64,000 nt of DNA. Source: Clostridiales bacterium (GTDB lineage: Bacteria > Bacillota > Clostridia > Christensenellales > Borkfalkiaceae). Position 1 is the stretch's first letter, and each line of letters opens with the position of its first letter. The position numbers and the translations under genes were made by a program. Shown here in pieces: positions 53,301 through 60,852 of this stretch. The notes under the pieces were generated by a model. The model had not been told where the DNA came from and did no database searches. It saw only the letters and a program-made list of their open reading frames with translations. The stretch is taken from positions 117,094 through 181,093 of the forward strand of contig SVHG01000003.1 of the NCBI GenBank assembly GCA_015055965.1. Reading direction: 5' to 3'.

Positions 53301-55440
53301 GTGTTACAACGTCTGCGTTTACTATCTTATTGATTACGACTTCAGTAGTTATAACGGCTGAAGTATAATAGGTGCTTTCAAGTAAATCAACGGTTACACT
53401 ATAAGTTCCCGCATTTCTTAGTTCGCTTACTTCTTCACCGTTTAATAGGTAGGTATATTTGATTATACCGTCAGTAGGTATAGATGTAATTCCGCTTATA
53501 ACTTGAGCGCTATCCTTATTATAAGTAAAGGTATAAGAGGGTTTTACACCTTGTAAAACACCCGTTGCCTTTTCTACCGTTACGGCAAATTCACCGTCTA
53601 CAGTATAATAGTTAGCGGTATCGTTAGGAATAAAGGTTGCAGGGAAACTCTTTGTTCCTATATAGTTATTTACTAAGGTTGAAGGCATCTTCCAAACGTA
53701 ACCTTCAGCAAGAGTGATATCTGATAATTTTAAATATCCGTTCCAAATTTTGGTAAATTCAGCTGTGAAGTCGGTTTCAGGGGTTGCTTTATCAATGAAT
53801 AAAGTTACTTCCTTACTGCCCTTGTAATACTTACTGTTAATAGAAAGAACTGTTTTATAGCTACCTGCGTTAGTTTCGGCAAGTAGGCCTTCAACGGTTA
53901 CAACCTTTCCATCTTCAATTGCGTATTCAATAGTAAATTCTTCACCGGTATAAACGTAGTCACTGTTAAGAATAGTTATTTCTAACGTTCTCTTATCAAG
54001 ATTAGTAATCGTAATTTCTCTTTCGATTAGATTATAGTTTTCATTATTGGGAGTAAATACTGCCATAGCAGTAATAGACTCAACAGAATCAATAATCAAA
54101 TCGGGATTTTTCCACGTCCAAACACCACGGTAATCGCCTGTAATAGCTATTGAAGAAATGGGACTTTCGTAAATAGCCGGGGTTTCATCCGTAGACAAAG
54201 TAGGATTGGTAATATCAGCTAGATTACCCTTTTCTACCGTTAAAATACCGTTAATAACGGTTGCATTAACGTTTTTATTCTGAACGATCGCAGTAATTTC
54301 GTAATTACCAATAGAAATAACGTTAGGTTGAACTAACTTAATATCTAAAAGCGCCTCGTTTGCAAAACCTTCAACTGAATATTCAAGTTTAGGCATTACC
54401 TCAGCATATTTCATTGAATTACTGCTTACGGTAATAGTAACGTCAGGCTTAGCAATAGTGAATGATCCGGAATAATGGCCTTCATAGTTGGAATCAGCAA
54501 CTAATAAAGCATAAGTATAAGTACCAGCTTCCACCTTCGCTTCGCCAAGAACTTCAACCTCAATATCGTCCGTTACAGTAAATTCAGGGAAATAACTGTT
54601 TCCATCATACACAAAGCTATTAGATAAAATTTCAAACGTAGCGTGTTTAGGCGCAACGTTTACTACTAACTGAGCCGTTTTGGGTGCAACAAATTCATTT
54701 ACGGGTATAAACTTAACGTCTATTAAATGCTTGCCTGCCCCTTCAATAACGGTTGATTCGTCTTCTACGTATACCCATTTACCATGCTCGTTTGAAGGCA
54801 ACGCAAAATCCCCAAACGTCACAGTTGCATTGGGATCGTACGTTAATTCTACAGTTTCTAATTTGGGAGCTTCAAAAGCATTAACGTAATAATGCGCTTC
54901 GAATTGCATATTATCAGTTAATTCTTCAGGCACTTCAGTTTCCCAATAGTTTGCAAAGGTATAACCTTCTTGCTTAGGCGGATTGGGGAATTGAATTTCT
55001 TCAGGAGTTAAAACGTATTGTGTATCGAATACTTCCCCCATAGAAAGGAAAGACACCTTGTATTTTACGGTAAAGGAAATAACAAGCTCTCTTCCTGCAT
55101 AAGCAATAACGAGCTTTTTATCGCCAACGGTGTCCGTCGAATCAATACTAACGATCATATCTTCCCTAACTTCCACAATAAATCCATGATATTTATTGCT
55201 TCCGTCATTCGTGCCATGTAGTTTAGCGCAGTTCAGTTTAATATCTTCATAATGAACCACGCCGTTTAATTCTACAACGTCTGAAAAGTCAGAAAGATCG
55301 GGATGTATATTATAACCGGATAAGTCTCCACCTATGATTACTTCCGATCCAGAGTGATCAATATCATCTTCACAAGCAGCAAGGCCCGTGATTAAAAAAG
55401 CAGAACAGAATGCAATTAATATCGCTAATAATTTTCTCAT
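44317..55440 (-). CDS. Giant MBG-repeat lipoprotein with beta-helix, InlB repeats and C-terminal Hint domain
   Basis: 3,707-residue exported protein. Lipoprotein signal peptide with lipobox LAAC (Cys23), then an Ig-like and InlB-like module (about 60-190). Residues 190-2640 hold about 31 MBG-like beta modules of 65-100 residues, many closing with VNAGTY...IAKA-type strands and arranged in a repeating order of subtypes. Next come a beta-helix-like region (about 2641-3120) and InlB/Listeria-Bacteroides repeats with GWYT...YAKW (about 3130-3380). The C-terminal Hint domain starts at Cys3482 (CFTGDTLITLADG), keeps a His in YEHGYFD, ends around VYHLNYFVDG, and is followed by a tail of about 67 residues. 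No LPXTG. GGAGG precedes the ATG. Last gene of the ABC operon. Function unknown; probably a surface adhesin or autoprocessing protein. Confidence 0.9.
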   Translation of the reverse strand: MRKLLAILIAFCSAFLITGLAACEDDIDHSGSEVIIGGDLSGYNIHPDLSDFSDVVELNGVVHYEDIKLNCAKLHGTNDGSNKYHGFIVEVREDMIVSIDSTDTVGDKKLVIAYAGRELVISFTVKYKVSFLSMGEVFDTQYVLTPEEIQFPNPPKQEGYTFANYWETEVPEELTDNMQFEAHYYVNAFEAPKLETVELTYDPNATVTFGDFALPSNEHGKWVYVEDESTVIEGAGKHLIDVKFIPVNEFVAPKTAQLVVNVAPKHATFEILSNSFVYDGNSYFPEFTVTDDIEVEVLGEAKVEAGTYTYALLVADSNYEGHYSGSFTIAKPDVTITVSSNSMKYAEVMPKLEYSVEGFANEALLDIKLVQPNVISIGNYEITAIVQNKNVNATVINGILTVEKGNLADITNPTLSTDETPAIYESPISSIAITGDYRGVWTWKNPDLIIDSVESITAMAVFTPNNENYNLIEREITITNLDKRTLEITILNSDYVYTGEEFTIEYAIEDGKVVTVEGLLAETNAGSYKTVLSINSKYYKGSKEVTLFIDKATPETDFTAEFTKIWNGYLKLSDITLAEGYVWKMPSTLVNNYIGTKSFPATFIPNDTANYYTVDGEFAVTVEKATGVLQGVKPSYTFTYNKDSAQVISGITSIPTDGIIKYTYLLNGEEVSELRNAGTYSVTVDLLESTYYTSAVITTEVVINKIVNADVVTLEQSAIYGAKMNSLALPTSEYGVWAWEGADENTTVGNVGTHVYVAVYTPNDPANYEARKVNVEITVIKQTVYEPTVQAQMVYTGSEITALSVADDALYTADGILSATNVGSYSITLTLKDADNYKWSGSANASIELTYAITQAPNAITALAIEGWTYGEEVNAPTITANFGASTVVYYYAPVGSQSYSTAVPVNAGSYNLKAVIAETANYAGAERVVTNALTIAKATLNVSFDKHYTETWYNGLKLSNIALEAGYSWKEDSALEVGAEQEFAVVYTPEDTINYNVEEGTFKVTVNRRLVTLNGVQDGYNHVYNGSAYVITGVTASPNVELVYTYSSGNAPVNAGEYTVTITVKDSAHYTLGTQPDSLVRTIVIAKADVDTVVSYDATYLDTLGLLELPTSEFGVWTWEAGNDALVGNAGEREHVAVFTSNSANHNSLKRSFKVTVAKKEISKPTLEVNSFVYTGSAFELLGETDLYTVKGNVQTDVGNYTITVTLKDANNYVWSAQSADPTFAITQATTEIKNFSIEGWTFGDEAKAPNAESNFGTVKFLYAGANLVYSETVPVNAGEYFVKALVEGTNNYTSDETEAISFTIAKAEYTLALAKESYTVDWFNGITLAAITDLPKGYSWTNANQALVAGTTAIKYGVTYVDLSGNYNPAYGEFEVTVNKLASSIAVESEFGGSATTEYTQVYNGSAFVISVSASHNEAEVVYTVNGAVVSEISLTNAGTYEIAITLAETAHYLASSWTKTVVINQARATYTLPVWAPSVDSIMSDLALPVVNETLNGGYSWIWMDENAENEVDITQKVGGAAETVPYTLRFVSNDLNYESFDVKVAITVGKIMVTPTLEQNTFTYTGETFTVTVLGIDTDVEYTVAYLTDFINKGDHVVEITMSAESYETHSWTGSTSATITLPVVINASVNTVESIEITGWTYDKTASEPQVETKFGGAVSYKYYNVNNPNNTKEGIPSDAGTYVLIATSSATANYASASRESAAFTIAKAEYTLALAEKSYTVDWFNEITLATITDLPEGYSWTNANQALVAGTTAVKYGVTYVDLSGNYNPAYGEFEVTVNRLGSSITVESTFGGNATEEYTHLYNGSAFEITARASHTEGNLVYTVNDEVVSEISLINAGEYDVVISLAQSDHYLATSWSKTVVIKQATNTWTEAPSINKAEWIYNTQAGVASAEAKFGTVITEYRLQTASEYVSAMPVDAGKYFVRFRVEGNNDYTGLTKEIAFVITQAEVTASISAEGFVYNNVEYVASVSLDVAGVEYEVSGNKQSTAGTHTVTVTLKNANYKFENGTSETVLKFTIAKASVVLGEVSVTHGKYGEQAPSATVSRTDSGTFDIEIKYYYDANYNGTYANELSALTELSNAGTYYVKAVVVGDEVNYNGYGTEPVEVLIAQADTDESVITGKYSIEWYNGLTLSAITPYGSDDGTYEWVEAGTTALAKGNYTFQVKFTPKDKNYASVTRTVSVEVTALVVTVPGVELTDGTTDVATSPIYNGNAWRAKSAEEEADYVITSTSATNAGEVITVTIALKYSANSEWADGTTANKQVTFTVQKAPNAISSFTYDANTGAMSVEALNKEGGITYYYLVDGVFTTTMPTIIGKYDVKVVIAESANYLAVEKIFTEAVTLMQATIIPSFALDSNVYTGATITGTVTLSRDIEITITSEDEGITINGMEVSVVNAGTYTITLTMADDLLALYKWDGKDAEVASTTIEFTVNSAENGWAEGYSVENLLDEYEGYDASLGYYRDYDGSESIVDDSVQWFKHGDVIITYHSVDSNGNETGEISGYPTNAGKYRIKLTVKETNDFAGFSASVDLEIKGVETKISTLPTYTQNQYQDQFPFTADKYGATSDPVAELVTGGTVEGKFIYGEYTIVNGTNEQGVYVEFTLTFEPNDTNYAKATATVTIPLKKVAHVTTDQGATRTYYGTVEEAIKAATSGEVWVLPDKTGNVVIANDVTVASGVTLVLPFAIKSNDYVPRNDKGGYADTDGRNPEGKVYNLSGGQVQIATKAQVDSNVILKAGVTLTVNGELEIAGRLGSGESGKFFAGQTYMDYAQMTLEAGAKIVVNNGAKLNLTGYIRGDEDGQVIINNGADLYIPFILNDHHGGSHLSAVALYKKAAPFNRYQFRNIESALLRINYGGEMYVYANLFGDADPAADGSYNHAEALFIASTGVSSGTGVIHLSNANSYMTARFTPSPDYGDSNYPYTEFYKDVCKINLYGGATAEQLALTLMGYTVKSKNFDFPVPITYDITLNDGDYKMNNAVKLLPGAKLTVEKGATLTATKLTVYTECFFALTDFGEHRFYCEKAIKIPAEFTVNGVFNGTTFGGIIKTSVPGAKVTVTNTATSSVKEASSQGKVILEPSYITYTHNLSLAKAGNKGGTYTAKGTTYYSAGNDTWYTDGKKYITYDSNDGTSVTDKEFNVTTGTPFVLTADYLPAITRNYHSFAGWYMTDVDSNNEVKVDVGTELYEDVIIYAKWTPLDYTVKYVSEVGTTPAEDKFTYTTNKGGELLPELVDESGVYNFAGWYTTSDFSGSAVGNFDAALLAANSSNVVTLYAKWTSDIQYTVTYVSGQNVTKSVSEKFTADQLGNVLNQTVDAFIGKDPTSYDGASTSAQYHYGGGWVKPGTTTLVTEITEADFNENHELTLEVYWIKKATITGKIIAKDNASKSDGTYTATYEIYFNGVLVENKTGIKTAGEYPFTYYVEIGSTYEVKGTNTSNKVASLKSGTLNSAETVKLGDISVYFDNTAEESSSCFTGDTLITLADGTQKRGDQLTVEDTLLVFNHETGEYEAAGIIFIENDGMAEYNVIHLEFSNGTSTKLIYEHGYFDLTLNKYVYITEDNYADFIGHEFAILAGDSYESVTLTNAYVAKEYTGCYSLVTVYHLNYFVDGLFSMPGGITGLFNMFEYGEGLVYDQAKMQADIEEYGLYTYEDFAEYLPYEVYAAFPAPQLKVAVGKGMITFDEILGYIEKYLVKNEVI
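50065..50305 (-). repeat. Copy 2 of near-identical intragenic repeat
   Basis: Second copy of the module in the giant lipoprotein gene (residues about 1708-1790), differing from copy 1 at only a few positions; includes the long identical stretch GGATTATAGTTGCCGGATAA on the plus strand. Confidence 0.85.
51285..51525 (-). repeat. Copy 1 of near-identical intragenic repeat
   Basis: About 230 bases encoding the module around YTVDWFNGITL...GNYNPAYGEFEVTVN, nearly identical at DNA level to the stretch 1,220 bases further on in minus-strand order (50065-50305). Only scattered substitutions are seen. Confidence 0.85.
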
Positions 55441-55498
55441 TCTACTTCCTCCTATATAAAAATGTTTTTAACTTATTTGCGTTTTTTTTACTTTAACC

Positions 55499-55534
55499 GC
55501 CTTTAGCGTGAGAAAAATTTCCCACGCTAAAGGC
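55499..55534 (-). other. Intercistronic GC-rich hairpin
   Basis: Perfect 12-bp stem GCCTTTAGCGTG / CACGCTAAAGGC between the two lipoprotein genes. No T tract follows on either strand, so it looks like an mRNA processing or stability element, or a partial terminator. Confidence 0.65.
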
Positions 55535-55545
55535 AAATTATTATA

Positions 55546-57897
55546 CTATTTATTGTAGATACATGCGTACATATCTTCTATACTCATGTTATTTTGCATT
55601 TCAGGAGTAAATCCAGAAGTAGTCTTATCGTAAATATTAAAGTAGAAGTGTTCGTTACCTGCTGCAGTTGTTAAAGAACTCTTTTCTACGTCTGAAAGTG
55701 ATACTTCAAAACCTTCTAAGTTTAAGCTTGCATTATCTTCAAATAGACCGTAGTTTCTTCCACCGCCGAAGAATGCAATACCGGCATGAACGTATCCGTC
55801 TTCAGTAACGATCGTGGGGAATGAATCTGAAGCAGTAGCTACTAACGCACCAACGTCAAAGGTTAGCATTTCAACAACACCTTCACCAAGAATAGATTTA
55901 TTCATTTCAATAAGTGAGCTGCTATCTATTTCGTTAAGCTTCTTCCAGTTGTACATCTTAACTTCACCGTTAAAGGTTAATTTTGCGCCGTAACTGGTCT
56001 TTGCAAGATTTTTCCAGTTAGTAAATCCGGTAAAACCAAAATAAGCGTTGTAACGTTCACCGTTATGTAAAGCAGTACCTGCAAAGTGAGAATCAATACC
56101 TACTGCAAAGATACCTGCATCCTTAAATACACAATTAGAAACGTTTACAAAGGTCTTAATATAGTCAGATTCATAGCCTTCAGGCTTGTTAACAGAACCT
56201 TTCTTAATACCAATTAAGTCTAGATTTTCCTTGATGTAGGGAGAGAAGTCTGCATCAGTACCGTACACGAAAGCATTACTACCCATACGGATAATAAATT
56301 CTCTTGCGCCACTTAAAACGCTGTTCTTAACGTTAAGAGTAATAACCTTATTTGCATCAACGGCATCACCGAATACGCGAAGTACGGTTCTACCGTTCAT
56401 AATACGTGAATATTCAATAGTTACGTCATCACCGAATACTTCTACGGTAGTACCGGCGTAATGTAATTCGGTTAAATCATCTTCTAAGTTCGCGCCTTTT
56501 AAAATAACGTTATTAACGGTTACGCCTTCGTATAAACCGAAGCATACGTTATCTTGACCTTTAACGCTTGCTGCGCTTGATCCACTTTCGGTTAATGCAA
56601 CGAAATCTAAAGGACCTCTAAATAATGATGAACTGGTAAGGCTACCGGTTGCATCTAAAAGACCAAGAGTTGCGTTATGAGCGTTAATTTCATAACCGTT
56701 ACCGTATAAGTTGTTCTTGAATTGTAATAAAATCTTAATAGTAGCTTCGTTTAATTTACCAATATTTGAATAGTAAGTATCGTCATAAGTGGTATGTACG
56801 GTTTCGTACTTAATTTCTGCTACGTTAGTGGGGAATGCGATATCAGCGCCTAAAACGATTACCTTTTGCGCCTTCGTTGCAGCGTGAAGATCAGCGTAAT
56901 TATCTACGTTCACACCGTCAAATACGCAACGAATATCAAATGAAGCTTCTACGCCGTAGAAATTTGCGGTAAAGGTAACGATTTCAGCGCCGGTACCTTC
57001 TGCAAGCGTGATTTCGCCTTTATTATTGATAGAAGCCTTTGCGCTATTAGAAGTCCAAACAACGTTTTCTGCAAAGCCTTCACCAACCTTTGCGCATGAT
57101 ACGGTTAAAGTCTTTTTGCTTATTGCTCCACTTACGTTAGTTCTACCTAGAGTATAAACGTTTTCAATACCGTAAGTCTTTGCGCCTTCGTTAATAGTTA
57201 AGGTTTCGGGCTTAACAACGATAGTCTTAGTTACTTCCGCGCCACCGGCACTTATAGTAAGCTCGGTAACACCAACCTTCTTGGTTGCGATAAGTAATAA
57301 ACCACTCATTTGCTTAATTTCAACGTTTTCATTAGAAACGTCTGCAGTCCATTCAGAAGCGCCAACAACGCTTACGGGAAGTTCGACACCGGTTGCGCCA
57401 ACGGGTAATTCATTTGCTTCGTTACCAACTGTAATTTCAACGTTAGTAGCCGCTTCCTTTTCACCAATTAATTCTAAATTGTCATTAACGGTTGCGGGAA
57501 GCTCAAAAACGTAACCTGCAGGAACGGAAAGTTCGTTTGCAGCTAATACGTATTGAGTATTAACTGTTTGACCGTCAACGATAAATTTTACTTCATACTT
57601 AACGGTATAATTTACGTTAGCAACCATACCTTCAAAGGAAATGGTAAGAGTCTTTGAACCAACAGAGCTAGTATCCCAACCGGATACCATGCTAGACGTA
57701 ACGTTAACCTTTTGTCCGTCACTACCCTCAATTGAAAAATCACTTAAATCAATTGATTGATTATAAACAACGGCTTTATTAAAATTTGCGCTGTTTAAGG
57801 TATAGGTTACGGCTTCACCGCCAAAACAAGCAGCAAAACTCATTGCCATTACAAGAGCACATACTAAACCTAAAAGTGTAGCTAATTTTTTTCTCAT
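55546..57897 (-). CDS. Large lipoprotein with Ig-like and beta-helix-type domains
   Basis: 783 residues. Lipoprotein signal peptide with lipobox FAAC (Cys24). The first ~120 mature residues form a module also found at the start of the giant lipoprotein (DTSSVGSKTLTISFEG ... VKYEVKFIVDGQTVNTQYVLAANEL). Big-2-like Ig strands follow (about 150-310). From about 330 to 720 there is a region rich in asparagine and short beta strands (NNLYGNGYEINAHNATLGLLDA..., NVSNCVFKDAGIFAVGID) that reads like a right-handed beta-helix of the pectate-lyase type; I see no clear catalytic set. Second-last gene of the ABC operon. Function unknown. Confidence 0.85.
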   Translation of the reverse strand: MRKKLATLLGLVCALVMAMSFAACFGGEAVTYTLNSANFNKAVVYNQSIDLSDFSIEGSDGQKVNVTSSMVSGWDTSSVGSKTLTISFEGMVANVNYTVKYEVKFIVDGQTVNTQYVLAANELSVPAGYVFELPATVNDNLELIGEKEAATNVEITVGNEANELPVGATGVELPVSVVGASEWTADVSNENVEIKQMSGLLLIATKKVGVTELTISAGGAEVTKTIVVKPETLTINEGAKTYGIENVYTLGRTNVSGAISKKTLTVSCAKVGEGFAENVVWTSNSAKASINNKGEITLAEGTGAEIVTFTANFYGVEASFDIRCVFDGVNVDNYADLHAATKAQKVIVLGADIAFPTNVAEIKYETVHTTYDDTYYSNIGKLNEATIKILLQFKNNLYGNGYEINAHNATLGLLDATGSLTSSSLFRGPLDFVALTESGSSAASVKGQDNVCFGLYEGVTVNNVILKGANLEDDLTELHYAGTTVEVFGDDVTIEYSRIMNGRTVLRVFGDAVDANKVITLNVKNSVLSGAREFIIRMGSNAFVYGTDADFSPYIKENLDLIGIKKGSVNKPEGYESDYIKTFVNVSNCVFKDAGIFAVGIDSHFAGTALHNGERYNAYFGFTGFTNWKNLAKTSYGAKLTFNGEVKMYNWKKLNEIDSSSLIEMNKSILGEGVVEMLTFDVGALVATASDSFPTIVTEDGYVHAGIAFFGGGRNYGLFEDNASLNLEGFEVSLSDVEKSSLTTAAGNEHFYFNIYDKTTSGFTPEMQNNMSIEDMYACIYNK

Positions 57898-57922
57898 AGT
57901 TCTATCTCCTAAATAAAATTTT

Positions 57923-59170
57923 CTAATTTGGTAAATGGATATTAATAACTCTAGTAAGCGTTACCTTTTCGTTTGGCTCTTCCGTTAGCCAAATAGTTAG
58001 GGTTACTTCTTCAAAGGCGTAATCACCTACTAAATAATCCAATGCAGTTTCGGATGAAGTAACGAATAGATATCCATCCTTTAGTTCACAAGAAATATAT
58101 TTACCGTTTTCAGAAAGTATGATTTCATAACCGATTTCTTTGTTCGCAGGTAATAGGTTAAAGTAAACTTCTTCACTTTGACCGATTGCAATAGCTGTAG
58201 CGCCCTTTGTTTTATCACCGGTCGCGTCGCCACTTACCCATTCGCATTGAATCTTTCCTACCCTGGTAATTTCACAGTAATCCTCAAACACACCTTCAGA
58301 AGTGGTTATCTTAAGACGAATTGTTATAACGCAAGATGCTTGATTTTTAAATTCATAAGAGAAGGTTTTATTTTCTTTGTTTAAATCAAATTCAATTGCA
58401 TCATACGGTTCGCCGTCTTCGTTAAGCGCCTCGCAAGTATAAGTAAAGCTTGCGCCTTCATCAACGAATAATTTAAGTTCACCGCTGGTTTGTTTTGTTG
58501 TAAGAATTTCCGATTTCTTTAAAAATTCCATTGGAAGCGTATTTTCAACCGTTATTTCTACTTCATCATAAACGCCGTTATCAATAGTACAGTAGGTTTT
58601 TATTTTTGCTTTACCAACGTTTGAGCCTGTAATTTTGCCTTGCGGAGTTACGGTTACTACCTCTTCCCCTTCTAAAACCTCAACCTCATATTTTAACTGA
58701 GTTTGATACTGAGCGCTTGCAGGCGAAAATTTTGTTTTAACATCAATACTTTCACCAATCTTGATGGTATCCTTTTCCACCGTTGTAGTTATACCTTGCA
58801 ACTGATTGGTTGTTATTTCAACGATTATACTGTCTTTAAAACCACCGTCTACGGTAGTTACGGTTAACTTAGTTTTACCACAGCTTGACGCTATAATTTT
58901 ACCGTCTTTAACGTTTATTATTGCGTGAGCTCCGTTTCCATAAGGTTCTGACGTAAAAATTACGTTTTGATTTGCCGCGTTCGTAGGATAAACGGTATAA
59001 GAAAACTCATAAGCTTCTTCCAAATCCATATACACGATTGGCTCTTCATTAAAAACTACTTTTGAAACGGGAACGCTAACTACAAGACTAACCGTGCTAG
59101 TCGTCGTAAACAAGCTAATCATCAAAATTAAAGGTAGAGCCAACATTAATAAAATCAATTTTTTATTCAT
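57923..59170 (-). CDS. Membrane-anchored protein with bacterial Ig-like domains
   Basis: 415 residues. N-terminal hydrophobic segment at about 5-32 acts as signal peptide or anchor; there is no lipobox cysteine. Repeated Ig-like (BIG2-type) domains follow, each with the pattern of a conserved GKI/GxxxI...GKAKIK strand pair: DGKIIASSCGKTKLTVTTVDGG near 90-115 and QGKITGSNVGKAKIKTY near 178-195. The C-terminal third has beta-rich sequence without a known signature. AAGGAG precedes the ATG. It lies 11 bases after the ABC permease gene and 25 before the 783-residue lipoprotein, so it belongs to the same operon. Confidence 0.82.
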   Translation of the reverse strand: MNKKLILLMLALPLILMISLFTTTSTVSLVVSVPVSKVVFNEEPIVYMDLEEAYEFSYTVYPTNAANQNVIFTSEPYGNGAHAIINVKDGKIIASSCGKTKLTVTTVDGGFKDSIIVEITTNQLQGITTTVEKDTIKIGESIDVKTKFSPASAQYQTQLKYEVEVLEGEEVVTVTPQGKITGSNVGKAKIKTYCTIDNGVYDEVEITVENTLPMEFLKKSEILTTKQTSGELKLFVDEGASFTYTCEALNEDGEPYDAIEFDLNKENKTFSYEFKNQASCVITIRLKITTSEGVFEDYCEITRVGKIQCEWVSGDATGDKTKGATAIAIGQSEEVYFNLLPANKEIGYEIILSENGKYISCELKDGYLFVTSSETALDYLVGDYAFEEVTLTIWLTEEPNEKVTLTRVINIHLPN

Positions 59171-59181
59171 AACGTAGCTCC

Positions 59182-60852
59182 TTACCCTATCATTCGTTCA
59201 AAGCTCTTTTCCAGCTTAGAAACGTAGTAAAGTATTGCAAAGCCAAAATAAATTAAACTGCCAACCACCGGAATAGCGTAAGAATACCAATCTTTTAAAT
59301 TTAATTTTGCAATAACTTCTATCGCATCCATTTTTGCCAAAATGAATACTGCCATTGACGCTACGCCAAGCACAAGCGCCAATATTAATCCTAAAACTAC
59401 CACCTTAGAAATAGTACGGTTGTTAGTACGCTCTATTTCCGCCGGCGAAGCTGACACCTTCGCATGATTTAAATCCATACGGGTTGCAATAAATATTTGC
59501 GATAAAGAAAATATAAGCGCAACTAATCCGCATAAAATGGCGTCAACCAAACCAAGATCTGCTATTATTAAAGCCACGACGCTTGCAATAACTGCAGCCG
59601 AGCTTACGATAGAACAGAATAACACTTTTGCCAAAAGCTGTGTTGAAGCTTTAACCGGGAATATTTTTGCCTTTAACGCTGCGCGCCCATCCCTAGTAAT
59701 ATTAGTTGCGCAGAACGTATTAGTTAAAATACTGAATATTAATAGTACCAATAAAGCTAAAGAGAAATTTACTTTTAACCCTATTGCGTTATCAATCAAA
59801 GACATAAATAAAGTATAACAGCAATATACCATTACGGGCATTGCCGTTGCAATTGCAAAATAGGAAAATAAATGCTTTGGTTCACGGAAAACCGAAATAA
59901 ATTCCTTATGCATTAAAGAAATAAGAGGGTTACGACTTACGTAATCTTTCTTATTTTTACCGCCTAATCGCCTGTTTTCATTTTTATAAAGCGTTGCATA
60001 GAATAGCTTCTTTGAAACGAAATACACTACTCCAACTGCAATTAGCGCAATTGCTACCGTAATAAGTAAAGATATTAATAAATTTTGACCTAATACTATT
60101 GATGCAAAGCAATTTGCAGGATAGGTCCATTTTAAAAACCACTGTAGAGTATTTATAAACCTTTCATTGAATAAAAACTTAATTGAACCGGTTTCCATAA
60201 GGGATTGTAAAATCCCTAAAAGCTCGGAATATAAAATGAAAGCGCCAATAACTATACAGCTTAAAATTAAGAATATTAACCAATATTTTTCGCTAATAAA
60301 GTCAATAAGCTTAATGTAAGGAACTAGTAATGCTGTTGCAATTAAAAAGGCTGCTAACGGCATTAAGAGCCAAACCAATAAGGTATACGCCCAAAATCCT
60401 AAAGTTAAGTCTAAAACGATAAAGAAAATCGTATTAACTGAAAGGATTAAAACCAACGCAAATAAATAGGTCCATATAAGCAATGCGGAAAGCTTACTCA
60501 TAAATAGCGTTTGTGGTTTTACCGGAAGACGTAAAAACAGCTCTTTATCCTTCTTTTGAGTAAGAACGCTACGCATTTTTTCCATACACGCAAAGGATAT
60601 TGCTAAAAGAATAACCGCGTAAAAAAAGTTAAGTAACTCTTTTCCCCTTTCTATAGGTGCTGGAACTCTATGTATTTCTACCAGAACGTAATTTTGAACG
60701 ACCGTAGAAACTAACCATACGAATATAACTGCCACTAATAACGTAGTCAAAAGAGAAAGAGCAGAGCCTAATATATCTAACCTTCCCTTTTGGCGTTTTA
60801 GCGGAAATTGCATTCGCATTTCATGCTTAAACAAAATTAGGAACTCTTTCAT
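59182..60852 (-). CDS. ABC transporter permease
   Basis: 556-residue integral membrane protein with about a dozen hydrophobic segments in two clusters (about 35-60, 75-95, 125-290, then 330-550) separated by a basic cytoplasmic loop (ENRRLGGKNKKDYVSRN). The layout fits large ABC-2-type export permeases of Gram-positive bacteria. Its ATG overlaps the stop of the ATPase gene (ATGA), so the two form one transporter. The substrate is unknown; the downstream genes encode exported surface proteins, which have Sec-type signals and need not be its cargo. Confidence 0.85.
   Translation of the reverse strand: MKEFLILFKHEMRMQFPLKRQKGRLDILGSALSLLTTLLVAVIFVWLVSTVVQNYVLVEIHRVPAPIERGKELLNFFYAVILLAISFACMEKMRSVLTQKKDKELFLRLPVKPQTLFMSKLSALLIWTYLFALVLILSVNTIFFIVLDLTLGFWAYTLLVWLLMPLAAFLIATALLVPYIKLIDFISEKYWLIFLILSCIVIGAFILYSELLGILQSLMETGSIKFLFNERFINTLQWFLKWTYPANCFASIVLGQNLLISLLITVAIALIAVGVVYFVSKKLFYATLYKNENRRLGGKNKKDYVSRNPLISLMHKEFISVFREPKHLFSYFAIATAMPVMVYCCYTLFMSLIDNAIGLKVNFSLALLVLLIFSILTNTFCATNITRDGRAALKAKIFPVKASTQLLAKVLFCSIVSSAAVIASVVALIIADLGLVDAILCGLVALIFSLSQIFIATRMDLNHAKVSASPAEIERTNNRTISKVVVLGLILALVLGVASMAVFILAKMDAIEVIAKLNLKDWYSYAIPVVGSLIYFGFAILYYVSKLEKSFERMIG

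Noticed and set aside
44317..55440. Hint domain as a splicing intein interrupting another protein
   Set aside because: No downstream extein beyond about 67 residues, no C-terminal HN plus nucleophile, and no homing endonuclease block.
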